Positions 16,418-25,800 of a stretch of 64,000 bases of DNA are shown here, piece after piece (the first letter of the stretch is position 1; each line of letters begins with the position of its first letter). Position numbers and translations under genes: made by a program. Below the pieces are notes generated by a model. The model searched no databases and had not been told where the DNA came from. It was given only the letters and a program-made list of their open reading frames with translations. This stretch comes from Roseivirga sp. BDSF3-8 (GTDB lineage Bacteria > Bacteroidota > Bacteroidia > Cytophagales > Cyclobacteriaceae), in NCBI RefSeq assembly GCF_041449215.1, contig NZ_JBGNFV010000001.1, positions 4,977,001 through 5,041,000 of the forward strand. Reading direction: 5' to 3'.

Positions 16418-17125
16418 CTATTTGCTTACTGTAGCATAAGTACTATTAAACTTATACCCGATGCCTTTGAATGTAACGATATAGTCTCTGCCTACTTTTT
16501 CCCGAATCTTTCTGATATGGACATCTACGGTACGCCCGTTGATAGTTGCATCATTGCCCCAGATCCGGTCCAATAGTTCAAAACGATTATAAACAACTCC
16601 CGGATTTTGAGCCAGGAAAAAGAGAAGCTCAAAGGTGCGCCGGGGCATGGGTATAGGTGCCTGATCCTTGATCAAAGTACCATTATCTGAGTCAAGCTCC
16701 AACCCGTTGATACGTAGGATGGACAAGGCTTTCTTTTCCTCCTTGGTGGTTGCAAGCTTTCGTTTCATCCGTAATATAAAAGCGTTTGGCCTCAGCGGTT
16801 TATATAGGAAATCATTTGCCCCGAGGTCAAAGGCACGCACCTCATTACCCTCTTTATGAGAGCTGGTCAGGATGATCACCTTCATATTATCCAGACGGTG
16901 ATTCTGGCGTATTTTCTGGAGAAGTGACAGACCATCAAGTCCATCAATATTTATTTCAGAGATAAGGAGATCAGGCTGGTATTTATCGCACAGTCGTAAA
17001 GCTGCTTCTCCGTCAAAAGCTACCCGAACATCGTACCCCTCTCCTTCCAGTAAATGCTTGATTTTTTTAAGTGTATAGGTGTCGTCATCTGCAACGATTA
17101 CTTTTTGGGTTCCGAGGCTGCTCAT
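16418..17125 (-). CDS. OmpR/PhoB-family response regulator
   Basis: This 235-residue protein has a receiver domain (residues about 8-125) followed by a winged-helix Trans_reg_C DNA-binding domain (about 135-230). Acidic pocket residues are D14 and D15 in VADDD. The phosphoacceptor region reads LLISEINIDGLDG, where a glutamate, E58, stands where the aspartate usually is, so phosphorylation at that exact position is doubtful. The switch threonine region is ILTSSHKEG and the lysine is in FLYKPL. The output domain has the typical RTVDVHIRKIREKVG recognition helix. No histidine kinase gene adjoins it, so it is an orphan regulator. Confidence 0.88.
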   Translation of the reverse strand: MSSLGTQKVIVADDDTYTLKKIKHLLEGEGYDVRVAFDGEAALRLCDKYQPDLLISEINIDGLDGLSLLQKIRQNHRLDNMKVIILTSSHKEGNEVRAFDLGANDFLYKPLRPNAFILRMKRKLATTKEEKKALSILRINGLELDSDNGTLIKDQAPIPMPRRTFELLFFLAQNPGVVYNRFELLDRIWGNDATINGRTVDVHIRKIREKVGRDYIVTFKGIGYKFNSTYATVSK

Positions 17126-17294
17126 CCGGTGAAAAACAATAAAGCTGTTTGGCTATGTCTGTGATAAATATAGGGAGTAAGCTTAATCCTACAGCGACCG
17201 GAAAAAGATTTAAAAAGAACTTAAAACAGGGGTAAAAAAACAGTAATATAAGGAGGCCTGAGAGTACTCCGGGTATAATGTGGATAAATTCATG

Positions 17295-17325
17295 TTGCCA
17301 TATCCATTGTGTATACCTACTTTTG
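17295..17325 (+). promoter_or_regulatory. Promoter of the deoxynucleoside kinase gene
   Basis: TTG at 17295-17297, then 20 bases, then TACTTTTG at 17318-17325. This is a very good match to the Bacteroidota primary-sigma promoter (TTTG at -33, TAnnTTTG at -7). It overlaps an upstream in-frame GTG, which argues that the coding start is the ATG at 17345. Confidence 0.7.
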
Positions 17326-17344
17326 TGCCCCCAAATTTACAGTC

Positions 17345-17965
17345 ATGCACATTGCCATAGCAGGAAACATAGGATCAGGTAAAACGACCCTCACAGCCAA
17401 GCTAGCCAAACACTACAACTGGGAGCCTCTTTATGAGGATGAAGAGCACAATCCCTACCTGAAGGATTTTTACGATGATATGAAAAAATGGGCCTTTCAT
17501 TTACAGGTCTATTTTCTCAATAGTCGTTTCAATCAGGTGAATCATATTCGTAAGTCTGGCATAAGTATGATCCAGGACAGGACGATATATGAGGACAGCC
17601 ACATATTTGCACGAAATCTCCATCAGTCCGGATTATTGGATAATCGGGATTATGCTAATTACCTGAGCTTATTCCGCTCTATGACAAGCTTTGTACAGCC
17701 ACCAGACTTGCTTATCTACCTCAAAGCGGATATCCCCAAGCTGGTATCCCAGATCGAAAAGCGTGGCCGTGAATATGAGGAGAGTATGCGTATAGACTAC
17801 CTGAAGAACCTGAATAAATTGTATGATGAGTGGATATTCTCCTACGATCAGGGGCGCCTGCTGGTAGTTGATGTGAATAACAAGGACTTTCTGCATAACA
17901 CGGAAGACTTTGCCAATGTAGTGGGACTGGTAGACAGGGAAATCAACGGTCTGTTTAGTAAATAG
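17345..17965 (+). CDS. Deoxynucleoside kinase (dNK/dCK-dGK family)
   Basis: This 206-residue kinase phosphorylates deoxynucleosides for the salvage pathway. The P-loop is GNIGSGKTT just after the start. The motif QDRTIYEDSHIFA is the family ERS/DRT-type catalytic segment, and KRGREYEESMRIDYLKNLNKLY is the arginine-rich lid region. The ATG at 17345 puts the P-loop at residues 7-15, as in homologues; a longer frame from 17309 would start inside the promoter. Base specificity (dA, dG or dC) cannot be told from sequence. It is convergent with the hypothetical gene ending at 17984. Confidence 0.9.
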   Translation: MHIAIAGNIGSGKTTLTAKLAKHYNWEPLYEDEEHNPYLKDFYDDMKKWAFHLQVYFLNSRFNQVNHIRKSGISMIQDRTIYEDSHIFARNLHQSGLLDNRDYANYLSLFRSMTSFVQPPDLLIYLKADIPKLVSQIEKRGREYEESMRIDYLKNLNKLYDEWIFSYDQGRLLVVDVNNKDFLHNTEDFANVVGLVDREINGLFSK

Positions 17966-17974
17966 CATGGAGCC

Positions 17975-17993
17975 AGGGGTATTTTATACCCCT
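17975..17993. terminator. Convergent hairpin between the dNK gene and the 17984 gene
   Basis: AGGGGTAT (17975-17982) and ATACCCCT (17986-17993) form a perfect 8-bp stem with loop TTT. The stem overlaps the last codons of the minus-strand gene. There is no T run on either side, so termination efficiency is doubtful. Confidence 0.35.
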
Positions 17994-18643
17994 ACCTTCT
18001 TGAGCTTCCGTGAAATATAGTTTTTAATAAAGTCAGGGTACCGTTCATCGGATGAGGTCATCATCAGATCCTGTACCTGCACGATCTTACCGTCTACCAT
18101 TAGATTGTCGTAGATTGAAAACCTGATAACAGGTACTCCGGAATAAAGTGACATAATGTCCATGATGTGATCCGTATAGGCATGCCATTTCCAGCCCGGG
18201 GCGCCATTGCCATGAAAGTCACCGGGTTCTGAGGCAGCTCCGAAATGTGATTCGGCTTCTTCAGAAGTCCATATACCCTCTCTCATGCCTGATTTGAGGC
18301 ATTCACTTTCATATTGCCGGCAAAACCGCCTGAGTGAATCTACTGCTACTCCCGGGAGATTGTCATATACCGGGTTACGAAATGTCTTAATCCGGTACCG
18401 GTTATATGCAAGGCTTGTATCCAGCATAACAAGGTGTTCCCCTGCTATAAGCTGATTATGTTGATAAGGAAATGGGATGTATTTTTGCTGCCCCCCAAGG
18501 GACCTGTATACATCTTCCGTTTGATCATACAGACGGAGCTTCTTCCAGTAAGCCACGGTAGCCCTGGGCTCTTCAAATGCTCTTAAGGACCCGGCCACAT
18601 CAGTAACCAAGTCAAAAAATTTACTTTCAGCTACCTTACTCAA
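17984..18643 (-). CDS. Conserved hypothetical protein
   Basis: This 219-residue soluble protein has no recognised family. It is rich in aromatic and charged residues (for example PFPYQHNQLIAGEHLVMLDT and GWKWHAYTDHIMDIMSLY) and has no signal peptide or membrane segment. Its first 8 bases overlap the end of the DUF2452 gene upstream, so the two are translationally coupled and probably work together. The histidine- and tryptophan-rich middle (residues about 140-165) could be a ligand site, but this is a guess. Confidence 0.65.
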   Translation of the reverse strand: MSKVAESKFFDLVTDVAGSLRAFEEPRATVAYWKKLRLYDQTEDVYRSLGGQQKYIPFPYQHNQLIAGEHLVMLDTSLAYNRYRIKTFRNPVYDNLPGVAVDSLRRFCRQYESECLKSGMREGIWTSEEAESHFGAASEPGDFHGNGAPGWKWHAYTDHIMDIMSLYSGVPVIRFSIYDNLMVDGKIVQVQDLMMTSSDERYPDFIKNYISRKLKKVGV

Positions 18644-19106
18644 AATCGCTACCCTTCTCTTTTATCTCCCAAGTATGATCTGCAAGGAGCTCTACGGTAG
18701 CCAGAAAAGCTTCATAGGGTTTTTTCCTACCCCATTCATTCGGCCCAACCATACTAAGCACGTCTGTCTTATCCTTCTTCTGATAAAGATGATATTGATG
18801 ACCGATTAGTGGCTCAAAATTCATTTCTGCCAGGTAGATTCGCTCACTCATTTCTTTTCTTACCTGTAGCTCTTTAGCCTGCCCGGCAAGAAGCTGCATC
18901 TGCTCATACAGTTGTTTTAACTGCCTATCCGTTTGCTGCTCCATAGCAGAAACAGCCCTGCCCTTAAGCTTACCCTTGTCCTCAGGTTTTATCATGGCAC
19001 TACCTGAATGATGCGGGAATGCTATAGTGCCCGGGTTTTGAGTAGCTTTCTCAGCCATTTCCTCCAGGTCTATCTTATCGACGTCTATCTTCTTACCTTT
19101 CTCCAA
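18636..19106 (-). CDS. DUF2452 family protein (C1orf50-like)
   Basis: This 156-residue protein carries the DUF2452 pattern found from bacteria to human C1orf50. A helical stretch LYEQMQLLAGQAKELQ is followed by NFEPLIGHQYHLYQKKDKTDVLSM and the signature GPNEWG. The N-terminal 60 residues are polar and probably flexible, with the segment GTIAFPHHSGSAMIKPEDKGKLKGRA. The biochemical role is unknown. It forms an overlapping pair with the hypothetical gene downstream, and a small membrane-protein gene lies just upstream on the same strand. Confidence 0.8.
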   Translation of the reverse strand: MEKGKKIDVDKIDLEEMAEKATQNPGTIAFPHHSGSAMIKPEDKGKLKGRAVSAMEQQTDRQLKQLYEQMQLLAGQAKELQVRKEMSERIYLAEMNFEPLIGHQYHLYQKKDKTDVLSMVGPNEWGRKKPYEAFLATVELLADHTWEIKEKGSDFE

Positions 19107-19140
19107 AGCTCTACTTTATTTTCTATTACTAAGTACATTT

Positions 19141-19317
19141 TCAAGCATGTACCGACAATGCTGTATCTGACAAGCGCAGGGTAGTATCAGGTGGCTGGGT
19201 TTCAGTATCGCGCTGACCAGGAAAAGTAGTCTTACGTGACATGTCCCACATAATAGCAATCACAACGAGAATAAAAACAATAAATGCAGCCAGCAGGATC
19301 TTTTTTGATTTATTCAT
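19141..19317 (-). CDS. Small single-pass membrane protein (58 residues)
   Basis: An ATG-started frame (MNKSKK...) with one strong hydrophobic helix, ILLAAFIVFILVVIAIMW (residues 7-24), preceded by lysines. A polar tail rich in Thr, Pro and Asp follows (QRDTETQPPDTTLRLSDTA). Orientation would be N-in, tail-out. It lies 34 bases upstream of the DUF2452 gene on the same strand and may be the first gene of that unit. Short coding sequences like this are often missed; the clean N-terminal charge and helix argue that it is real. Confidence 0.6.
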   Translation of the reverse strand: MNKSKKILLAAFIVFILVVIAIMWDMSRKTTFPGQRDTETQPPDTTLRLSDTALSVHA

Positions 19318-19500
19318 GCCCGGAATTTTAACCCATTGTTCAAATATATAGTTTTACTCCCATTTCTCAGGATTTGTTACAGTCCCTTAATTTTTGTATG
19401 TAACATAACAAAAGGACTATTAATAACTTATGATAATGTAGGTGGAGTGTTGCAGGGTATTTTTTTTTAAAGCGAAGTAAGGAATCACTTTTTTACTACT

Positions 19501-19920
19501 ATGACCACTATTGAAAGAATCAAAGATTTTTTAGATGGCATAACCTATGATGGGGCCATATTTGAGCATGATAAGGACAAGTATATTGTCTTTGATACAA
19601 GGCTCGAAAGATCAGACAGGCGTACGAGCTTGTATTATCTTGCCTTACTACTCATCAGTAATGTGCCGAATGATCCATTTGAGCCTCAGTTCAGGCTTTT
19701 AGAAGTCAGCCATTTAAATTATGACCTCTCAGAGAAAAAGCTTTACCTTGAAATGTATGGCGCCCCTGAATTTGAAACTATAGGAGGTATCATCAGATGG
19801 GAGGACCAAAAGCGTTTTGACAATTTCATGGAAGCGAAAAAAACCAACCAGGCACTTTCAGAAAGGGTAAGCCTGCTTAGACAAGAGTGCCTGAAGGAGA
19901 TTCGTAACAGGGAGAAGTAA
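19501..19920 (+). CDS. Conserved hypothetical protein
   Basis: This 139-residue soluble protein has no signal peptide and no recognised domain. The N-terminal part looks like mixed alpha/beta (ITYDGAIFEHDKDKYIVFDTRLE; LYYLALLLISNVPND), and the C-terminal 40 residues are a charged helix (KRFDNFMEAKKTNQALSERV onward). It is transcribed toward the flavoprotein gene on the other strand; the two stop codons are adjacent (19918-19920 and 19921-19923). Function unknown. Confidence 0.6.
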   Translation: MTTIERIKDFLDGITYDGAIFEHDKDKYIVFDTRLERSDRRTSLYYLALLLISNVPNDPFEPQFRLLEVSHLNYDLSEKKLYLEMYGAPEFETIGGIIRWEDQKRFDNFMEAKKTNQALSERVSLLRQECLKEIRNREK

Positions 19921-20529
19921 TTACGGGGCAATCCAGCTTTTATGCCACTCTTTCTCCCCTTTTTGCCGGAAAAATAGTGCTCTTATATGCCCATCCTTTT
20001 CTAACTTAAGGTAATCGATTTTCAGTAGAGCGGTCTCAATTATTACAAAATTTTCAATGCCGAAAGCCGTATTATCCCTGGTTGGATTGCCGGTTGTAAA
20101 AGGGGTAGCAAGGTTAGGCTGGTATTCGTCTAAAGGAGTGCCTGGTGCCAGTGGCCCGGTGTAATCCTGCCTGTTTGAAGGTTCAATGTCTTTCCATATT
20201 CTCCGGGCTTTTTCATTTTTATGGTGTATTACAGAAATCCCGCTGGCCCGAACCTGGGTTTTAGTGTTACGGTCGTAAAAAAGCCAGCTGGTTCGATTGT
20301 CTTCAAGTAGTTGTGCTAGTTTAGGAGACCGATGGTCTGTGTAGCAGATCAATGAAGCCTCTTCCTTGTCAACTTTTCTTAGAACCACTTTTCTCTGTTC
20401 GGGCCCGTCAATACCTACGCTTGCTATTACAGGCCAATGAAATCCATGTTTTGGGTCAGCAGAGCCACGTCTCAATGTGGCCCAGGTATCGGTAAATACA
20501 CCAGAAAGAGAAGGAATGTCTTTTTTCAT
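19921..20529 (-). CDS. Pyridoxamine 5'-phosphate oxidase-family FMN-binding protein (Alr4036 type)
   Basis: This 202-residue split-barrel flavoprotein shows the pattern RKVVLRKVDKEEASLICYTDHRSPKLAQL, in which Arg/Lys residues of the first strands bind the FMN phosphate, and later WLFYDRNTKTQVRASG. This matches the Alr4036-like branch rather than true PdxH, since the C-terminal RxWR substrate motif is not seen. It is probably a general FMN oxidoreductase of unknown substrate. It lies two bases downstream of a hypothetical gene on the same strand, at the end of a four-gene run starting at 22766. Confidence 0.82.
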   Translation of the reverse strand: MKKDIPSLSGVFTDTWATLRRGSADPKHGFHWPVIASVGIDGPEQRKVVLRKVDKEEASLICYTDHRSPKLAQLLEDNRTSWLFYDRNTKTQVRASGISVIHHKNEKARRIWKDIEPSNRQDYTGPLAPGTPLDEYQPNLATPFTTGNPTRDNTAFGIENFVIIETALLKIDYLKLEKDGHIRALFFRQKGEKEWHKSWIAP

Positions 20530-20531
20530 GT

Positions 20532-21179
20532 TCAGTTAAGGGAAACCGATCTCAAATGGTTATACAATGCGTCGAATTTTTGCCCTAGTATCTCATTTGT
20601 TCCCAATTCTACCAGCTGCTCTTTGTACGCCTTATATAATTCCGTTACTCTGCCGGATTGAACATATCGGGCAATAGCCAGGCCCCTGAAACACCTGTAT
20701 GTTTGGTTAAATACATAGGGGTTGGCACTTGCCGGATTATGATTGAGCAATGCATGAATGCGGTCAGGCTTTGATGTATCATCAAGAAAGGGTAGGCCAT
20801 GGGTTTGTAGAAAGTTTTTCAGCTCATCTAAGGCCTGGTCTGCTGTAGTATAATCTGAAAGGGAATACCTGGCGAAGGGGTGATTTATCAGCTTTGCCAT
20901 GCTTGTGCTTATTGTATTGCTATAAGGACTGAAATCGGCCGTATTAAAAGTAATCTGTCCTATAAGATTCTCTGTAAGGTCATGACGTGCGCCCAGGTGT
21001 AATTCAATGGTATAAATGCCTGAGCCAGCCAAAGAGAGGGTGATATTTGTATTTCCGCCTTCAGATTTTCTTCGATACTGCAGGCGCTGACTATCAAAGT
21101 GAAAGCCGAAGGGGATAAGAAGAGGGTCAAGTCCTTCTCTAAAAAACTCAGCTACTTCTTCACGGTCACTGGGCATCAT
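20532..21179 (-). CDS. Conserved hypothetical protein
   Basis: This 215-residue soluble protein was not assigned to a family. The N-terminal half (EEVAEFFREGLDPLLIPFGFHFD, then QYRRKSEGGNTNITLSL) resembles small alpha/beta proteins of the DUF4304 kind in general layout, but this is not firm. Its start overlaps the rhomboid stop by four bases (ATGA). It lies inside a same-strand chain: formimidoylglutamase-like enzyme, rhomboid, this protein, flavoprotein. Confidence 0.6.
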   Translation of the reverse strand: MMPSDREEVAEFFREGLDPLLIPFGFHFDSQRLQYRRKSEGGNTNITLSLAGSGIYTIELHLGARHDLTENLIGQITFNTADFSPYSNTISTSMAKLINHPFARYSLSDYTTADQALDELKNFLQTHGLPFLDDTSKPDRIHALLNHNPASANPYVFNQTYRCFRGLAIARYVQSGRVTELYKAYKEQLVELGTNEILGQKFDALYNHLRSVSLN

Positions 21180-21757
21180 CCTTCATCTTTACTGGTTCGT
21201 CTGATCTTACTTAATGCTAGAGCGTTGATGATACCAACGAGGGCCCCGAGCAAATGGCTCTCATAGGAGATACCGGGTTGGGTAGGTAATAGTCCATAGA
21301 AGAGACCTCCGTAAGCTAGCAAGGTAATAAGCGAAATAGCGATGCTCTTGAAGTCTTTTCTAAAGAAGCCGAAAAACGTGAGAAAGAAGGCAATACCATA
21401 AACTACGCCACTGGCCCCTATATGGATGGTAGAGCCACCGCCAAATAGCCAGACGAGAATACCGGTGAGGAAGTAGCACCTTAAGAATACCTTGCTAGCG
21501 ATCTTGTCATAGAAGAAATATAAGGTGCTGCCTAATATTAGTATGGGAAAGGTATTGCTGATGATGTGGAGGTAGCTGCCGTGAATTACGGGCGAGGTAA
21601 CAATACCTATCAGTCCTTCTTTAGTACGTGGCAATATGCCCAAAAACCCAAACTCCAAAGGGGAAATGACCTCTATAAAAAACATAAGCCACATAATAAA
21701 AACCAGGCGGGCAGGTACAATTATGGATGCCATGATATCAGAAAAAAAACGACTCAT
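21176..21757 (-). CDS. Rhomboid-family intramembrane serine protease (paralogue 1)
   Basis: This 193-residue protein has six predicted membrane helices. The rhomboid catalytic dyad is visible: S116 in GASGVVYG and H168 in YESHLLG. The oxyanion/L1-side motif VIHGSYLHIISNTFPI contains the conserved HxxxxHxxxN pattern. The ATG at 21757 starts one base after the upstream gene stop; a longer frame would overlap that gene heavily. It is closely related to the second rhomboid at 39014 (shared FLGILPRT, IGIVTSP-like and YFFYDKIA segments). Substrates are unknown. Confidence 0.9.
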   Translation of the reverse strand: MSRFFSDIMASIIVPARLVFIMWLMFFIEVISPLEFGFLGILPRTKEGLIGIVTSPVIHGSYLHIISNTFPILILGSTLYFFYDKIASKVFLRCYFLTGILVWLFGGGSTIHIGASGVVYGIAFFLTFFGFFRKDFKSIAISLITLLAYGGLFYGLLPTQPGISYESHLLGALVGIINALALSKIRRTSKDEG

Positions 21758-21758
21758 A

Positions 21759-22766
21759 TCAGTTACTGGCGGTCTTTTTAGAAAGAATGGATTTGATAGT
21801 GGTGGTGACCATGTATGAGAGGGCTTTACCTGTATACTTACTTTCAGCAGGAGGAGGTGCTGCTTCAGGCAGATGAATATAGGCAGGTGTAAATAACTCA
21901 CAGGCACTCTTCAGGTAGGCAATGGCTTCTTTCAGGCTGATGCCAAGCGGTGTTTTGGCACTGGCTGGAAAACCGGCAATAGCATCGGTATCCAATTCGA
22001 TACCGCAAGGCACGGAATCATCCAGGAAACTTGCCGCCTGTTGTAATGAATAAGCCGGGATAGGTTCCTCATCGAAAAAGGTGAAATGAACATTTTGGTT
22101 CTCCTCCATCCGGGTGAGCATTTCCTCGCTATTGTAAGATTGGTGGAGGCCAATAACAAGATAGCGGTTCAGGTAGCCTTCCTCCATAGCATAACTAAAG
22201 CCATTGCCACTATGTCTTCCCTCCAATATTCTAAAGTCTGCATGAGGGTCGCAATTAATCACCTGTATACCACTATTGCGGGCTGTGGCTGCTGCCTTGA
22301 TAAGCGGGTAGGCGTTATTATGGCCTCCACCAATAACCACCGGTACCATTCCACATTCAAAAACGGGGAGCAGGGCGTCAAAAACCATCTTATCTACCTC
22401 CACCACTAGTTTTCTGGCGGATTCCAGGTCATGTTTTTCTAACCTGGAATAAGCTTTCAAAACCTGAGATAAATCCGGTGTACCAACGACTGCAACTTTC
22501 CCACCAGGCAGATAGCTGTTATGTTGAATGTTAGCGAAGGCATTAAGAAAAGAGTCCCAGCCATTTTCCGCACCCCCAAAGCCATGGTTGGCGACAGGGC
22601 CTATACTTTCGGGTATTCCTAATAGCACTACCTGACATCCAGCATCAGATGCCTGCTTTAAAAAATCTCTGTATTCTCCGTGAGTGAACCAGTGAAGGGT
22701 TTCTCCCAGCCGTGTCTCCCCTACCCGTTTGGAAAAATACCGGCCGGGATCTGCTACTTTTTGCAA
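21759..22766 (-). CDS. Formimidoylglutamase-like ureohydrolase (arginase family)
   Basis: This 335-residue protein has the binuclear-manganese arginase fold. Metal-binding motifs are GGGHNNAYP (normally GGDH), CDPHADFR (normally DAHxD) and ELDTDAI (normally DxDxxDP). These variant forms fit the Bacteroidota formimidoylglutamase branch rather than arginase or agmatinase. The reaction would be hydrolysis of formimidoyl-glutamate in histidine breakdown, but no other hut gene is seen here, so the substrate is uncertain. The start is a TTG at 22766; there is no suitable ATG nearby, and a stop lies shortly upstream. Confidence 0.8.
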   Translation of the reverse strand: MQKVADPGRYFSKRVGETRLGETLHWFTHGEYRDFLKQASDAGCQVVLLGIPESIGPVANHGFGGAENGWDSFLNAFANIQHNSYLPGGKVAVVGTPDLSQVLKAYSRLEKHDLESARKLVVEVDKMVFDALLPVFECGMVPVVIGGGHNNAYPLIKAAATARNSGIQVINCDPHADFRILEGRHSGNGFSYAMEEGYLNRYLVIGLHQSYNSEEMLTRMEENQNVHFTFFDEEPIPAYSLQQAASFLDDSVPCGIELDTDAIAGFPASAKTPLGISLKEAIAYLKSACELFTPAYIHLPEAAPPPAESKYTGKALSYMVTTTIKSILSKKTASN

Positions 22767-22846
22767 AGGCTTACCAATTTATCCTAAATTTCCCCATACT
22801 AAACAGAAAAAGGGATTTTGCAAAAACAGCTTAGGCTATAAGGTTG

Positions 22847-25800
22847 CTATTGGTGACGAATAATTACCTTCTCATAATAAACGGGAGTGGTGCCCTGGTA
22901 GAGAACAAGAAAGTACAAACCATTCTTCATCCTGCCTGTATTGATCTCGAGATAGTCTGCTGCCTGCCTAAGCTGACCTGCGGCAAGCTGCCTGGAGGCA
23001 GGGTCTATCAATGACCAGTTTAGTGATTCCTTGACAGGGCCGTTAAAGTCAACCACCAGCTTATCATCTGCGGGATTAGGATACATTACCGTCTCCTTCA
23101 GATAAGGGGTCAGTTCCTGGTTTATTAGGCCTTCGATAATATCAGTGCTTTTCGGGCTAAGCGGTATGGTGACTGTCTGAAGTATTTCCCGGGTTGCTTT
23201 ATTCTGGACAAATGCGACTGCTCTGAGCTGGGTGGGGTTATCGATGTTATCCACCTGCCAGGTTTCGGTAATCATCTCGGATTCACCTGGTTGCCAGTTC
23301 CGGGTAAAGGAGTTTCCTCCGGCGTTGGGCAGTAGCTTTTTGACTACATAATTAAGAACGTTAACATTTCCGGAGATATTTACCGGGGTTTCGGCTTCCA
23401 CAATGGCTAATTGTAGTACTACCTCCTCTTCATAGGGCTTTATTGCTGTAACAGCAGCCTCGATACCTAACTGATGAGGACCGAGGTTTATGGTATCAAG
23501 GCTGATTTCAAATACAGGGTCTATCAAGCTTCGCCTCAATATCTCCTGGCTATTGAGGCTGGCCGGTTCGTCTTCAAGGTAGTTACCGTCGATCACACTT
23601 CTCAACGGCTCTGTTATACCGTAATAGGATATTCTGGAACTGATATCATCCCGGGCGTCAAGGAATAACGAATCGCTACTCTGCTGGATATTTGAGCGGT
23701 ATTGTAGCTGAATGATGTCCAGCGGTACCTCGGCCTGTAATTGACCTAGTACCTGATTAGCCTCTAAACCAGCAGTGCCATACCCATCTATAAAATGCTC
23801 AGCCAACACCTGTCTGCTCCGCTCACCAATATAGATATCGTCGAAGGCAAAGCCTTCCAGCGTAGTGTTAGGGGGATTAGATGGGTCACTTCCAAATGCA
23901 AGCCTAAGTCTGACTGAAGTACGCTCCTTTAATGAGTTCAGGGGAAGTGCTCCTCTCTGCCAATCGAGCTGTCCCGACCACCCGTATTGACCAATATCCT
24001 GATCACCCGGGTTACCAACCAATGATGAGGCATTATACCAGTTGTATCCGTCACCGGGCTTTCCGAGTACTTCCCAGGAACGTCCCCCATCCAGGCTATA
24101 CTGCATCACGACACCATCAAACCCTCTTTGCAGGTCTCCCTGATAGTAAAAGGAGAGCATGGGCCTGGCAAGAACGGTCAGGTCAAAGTCCGGTCCATTA
24201 ATATATCCTTGTGCACTGTTAGGGTATTCACCATCCAGGTTCGTGACCCAGGATCGTGCTCCACTGAAAGGCTGATTGATATTGGTACCGGATGGGGTGC
24301 CTAATTCCCAACTACTACCCTCTGCAGGCACCCATCCTGCAGTAGTCTCAAAGTCTTGAAAATATGGATAGGTTACTACACTAGGCAATATCTGGACCTG
24401 ATGTGATATGGTTGCCTGGCAGCCTGTATTCATCGTTACGGTCAGTGTAACGGTAAACTCCCCGGCTTCAGAGAATGTGTGTGTGGGAAATTCCTCATTT
24501 GAAGTATTTTCCTGTGAACCAGGATCTCCGAAATTCCATTGCCAGCTTGTGACAGTGCTGAAAGGGTCCGTGGTGTCTTCGGTCTGATCAAAGAAGCGGG
24601 TAACATTACCCTCTGAAATGTCTTCCCACCTAAATTCTGCAGTGGGACTACCTCCTACAGTGATCAGATTACTAATTGAATTTTCACAAGCTTCACTGAA
24701 CACGGTCAACGTCACTACATATTGGCCGGGTTCGGCGTAGGTCATAAGTCCATGCTCGCCGCTACTCTGTATTCCATTTCCATAATCCCAATGATACCCT
24801 GTGATGCTATGATTAAATAAGTTAGCCTTCATAGTAGATTGGTTGGTGAAGGCTACTTCATCTCCTTCGCATACATACTGATCGTAAGTGAACGACGCGT
24901 CGGGGTTTTCATACACCTGAATGATAAGGGTATCTTCACTCGTGGTAGGTGGGTCAAAAGTTTCAAACCTGAATACTACTTTATGAACGCCCTGATCTGA
25001 TATTGAAGGGTCAAAATAAAAATCACCGCTTGGGTCAGGGTCTACCCCCACCCCGCTAAAGGTACCGACGCCATTTTGGGTTTCATCATATACGAGGCGC
25101 TGTGGGCCTTCATCAATACAGACTTGGGGCTCATCTCTGCCTTCCAGGCCAAAAGCAATCTCGGGCACAGAATTAATAACAACGATCTGTGTATCTGCAT
25201 TCACACAGCCATAGGTATCCTGATAAGTATAAATGATTTCATTCAGCCCTAATTCCGCGGCTCCTGGGTCGAAGTCTGATGTTCCACTTATGATACCATT
25301 ACCGGAGAATGTACCGCCGGACGGAAAACCAGTGAGAGTAACCACAGGCTCGTTTTCTGCATATTGATCATTTAGCCCTGCAAACGCCACCTCTGGCTCA
25401 GAACGGATGGTGATAGAAAGATAATCGCTTGCTGATGAGCAGGGGCCTGAACCATCGGAATCATTGGCTTCATAGGTAAGTTTGACACTTCCGGCAGCCA
25501 CGTCATCGTCAGACAGGGAATAGGTGGTAATTAGGTCTGAAGCATTAGCAAACAGGCCTGTACCTGCGGTCGACCACAAGCCGCCTGTATATCCATTCCC
25601 AGCCTGTGCTTCTAATAATATTTCTCTATCTCTTTGACAGGTAATTTGGTCTGGTCCGGCATCTACAGTTACCTGGTCATTTACAATAATCCTGATGACA
25701 TCATTATCCGACTGACATCCTGCTCCGTCTCTGATTGACAACACGTATTCAAAAGTGCCAGGTGATTGGGGCTGTATGACAGGGTTACTCTTTCCTGACG

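Noticed and set aside
23932-24201. Plus-strand frame inside the giant secreted protein gene
   Set aside because: No family resemblance; the minus-strand frame is continuous with clear domains.
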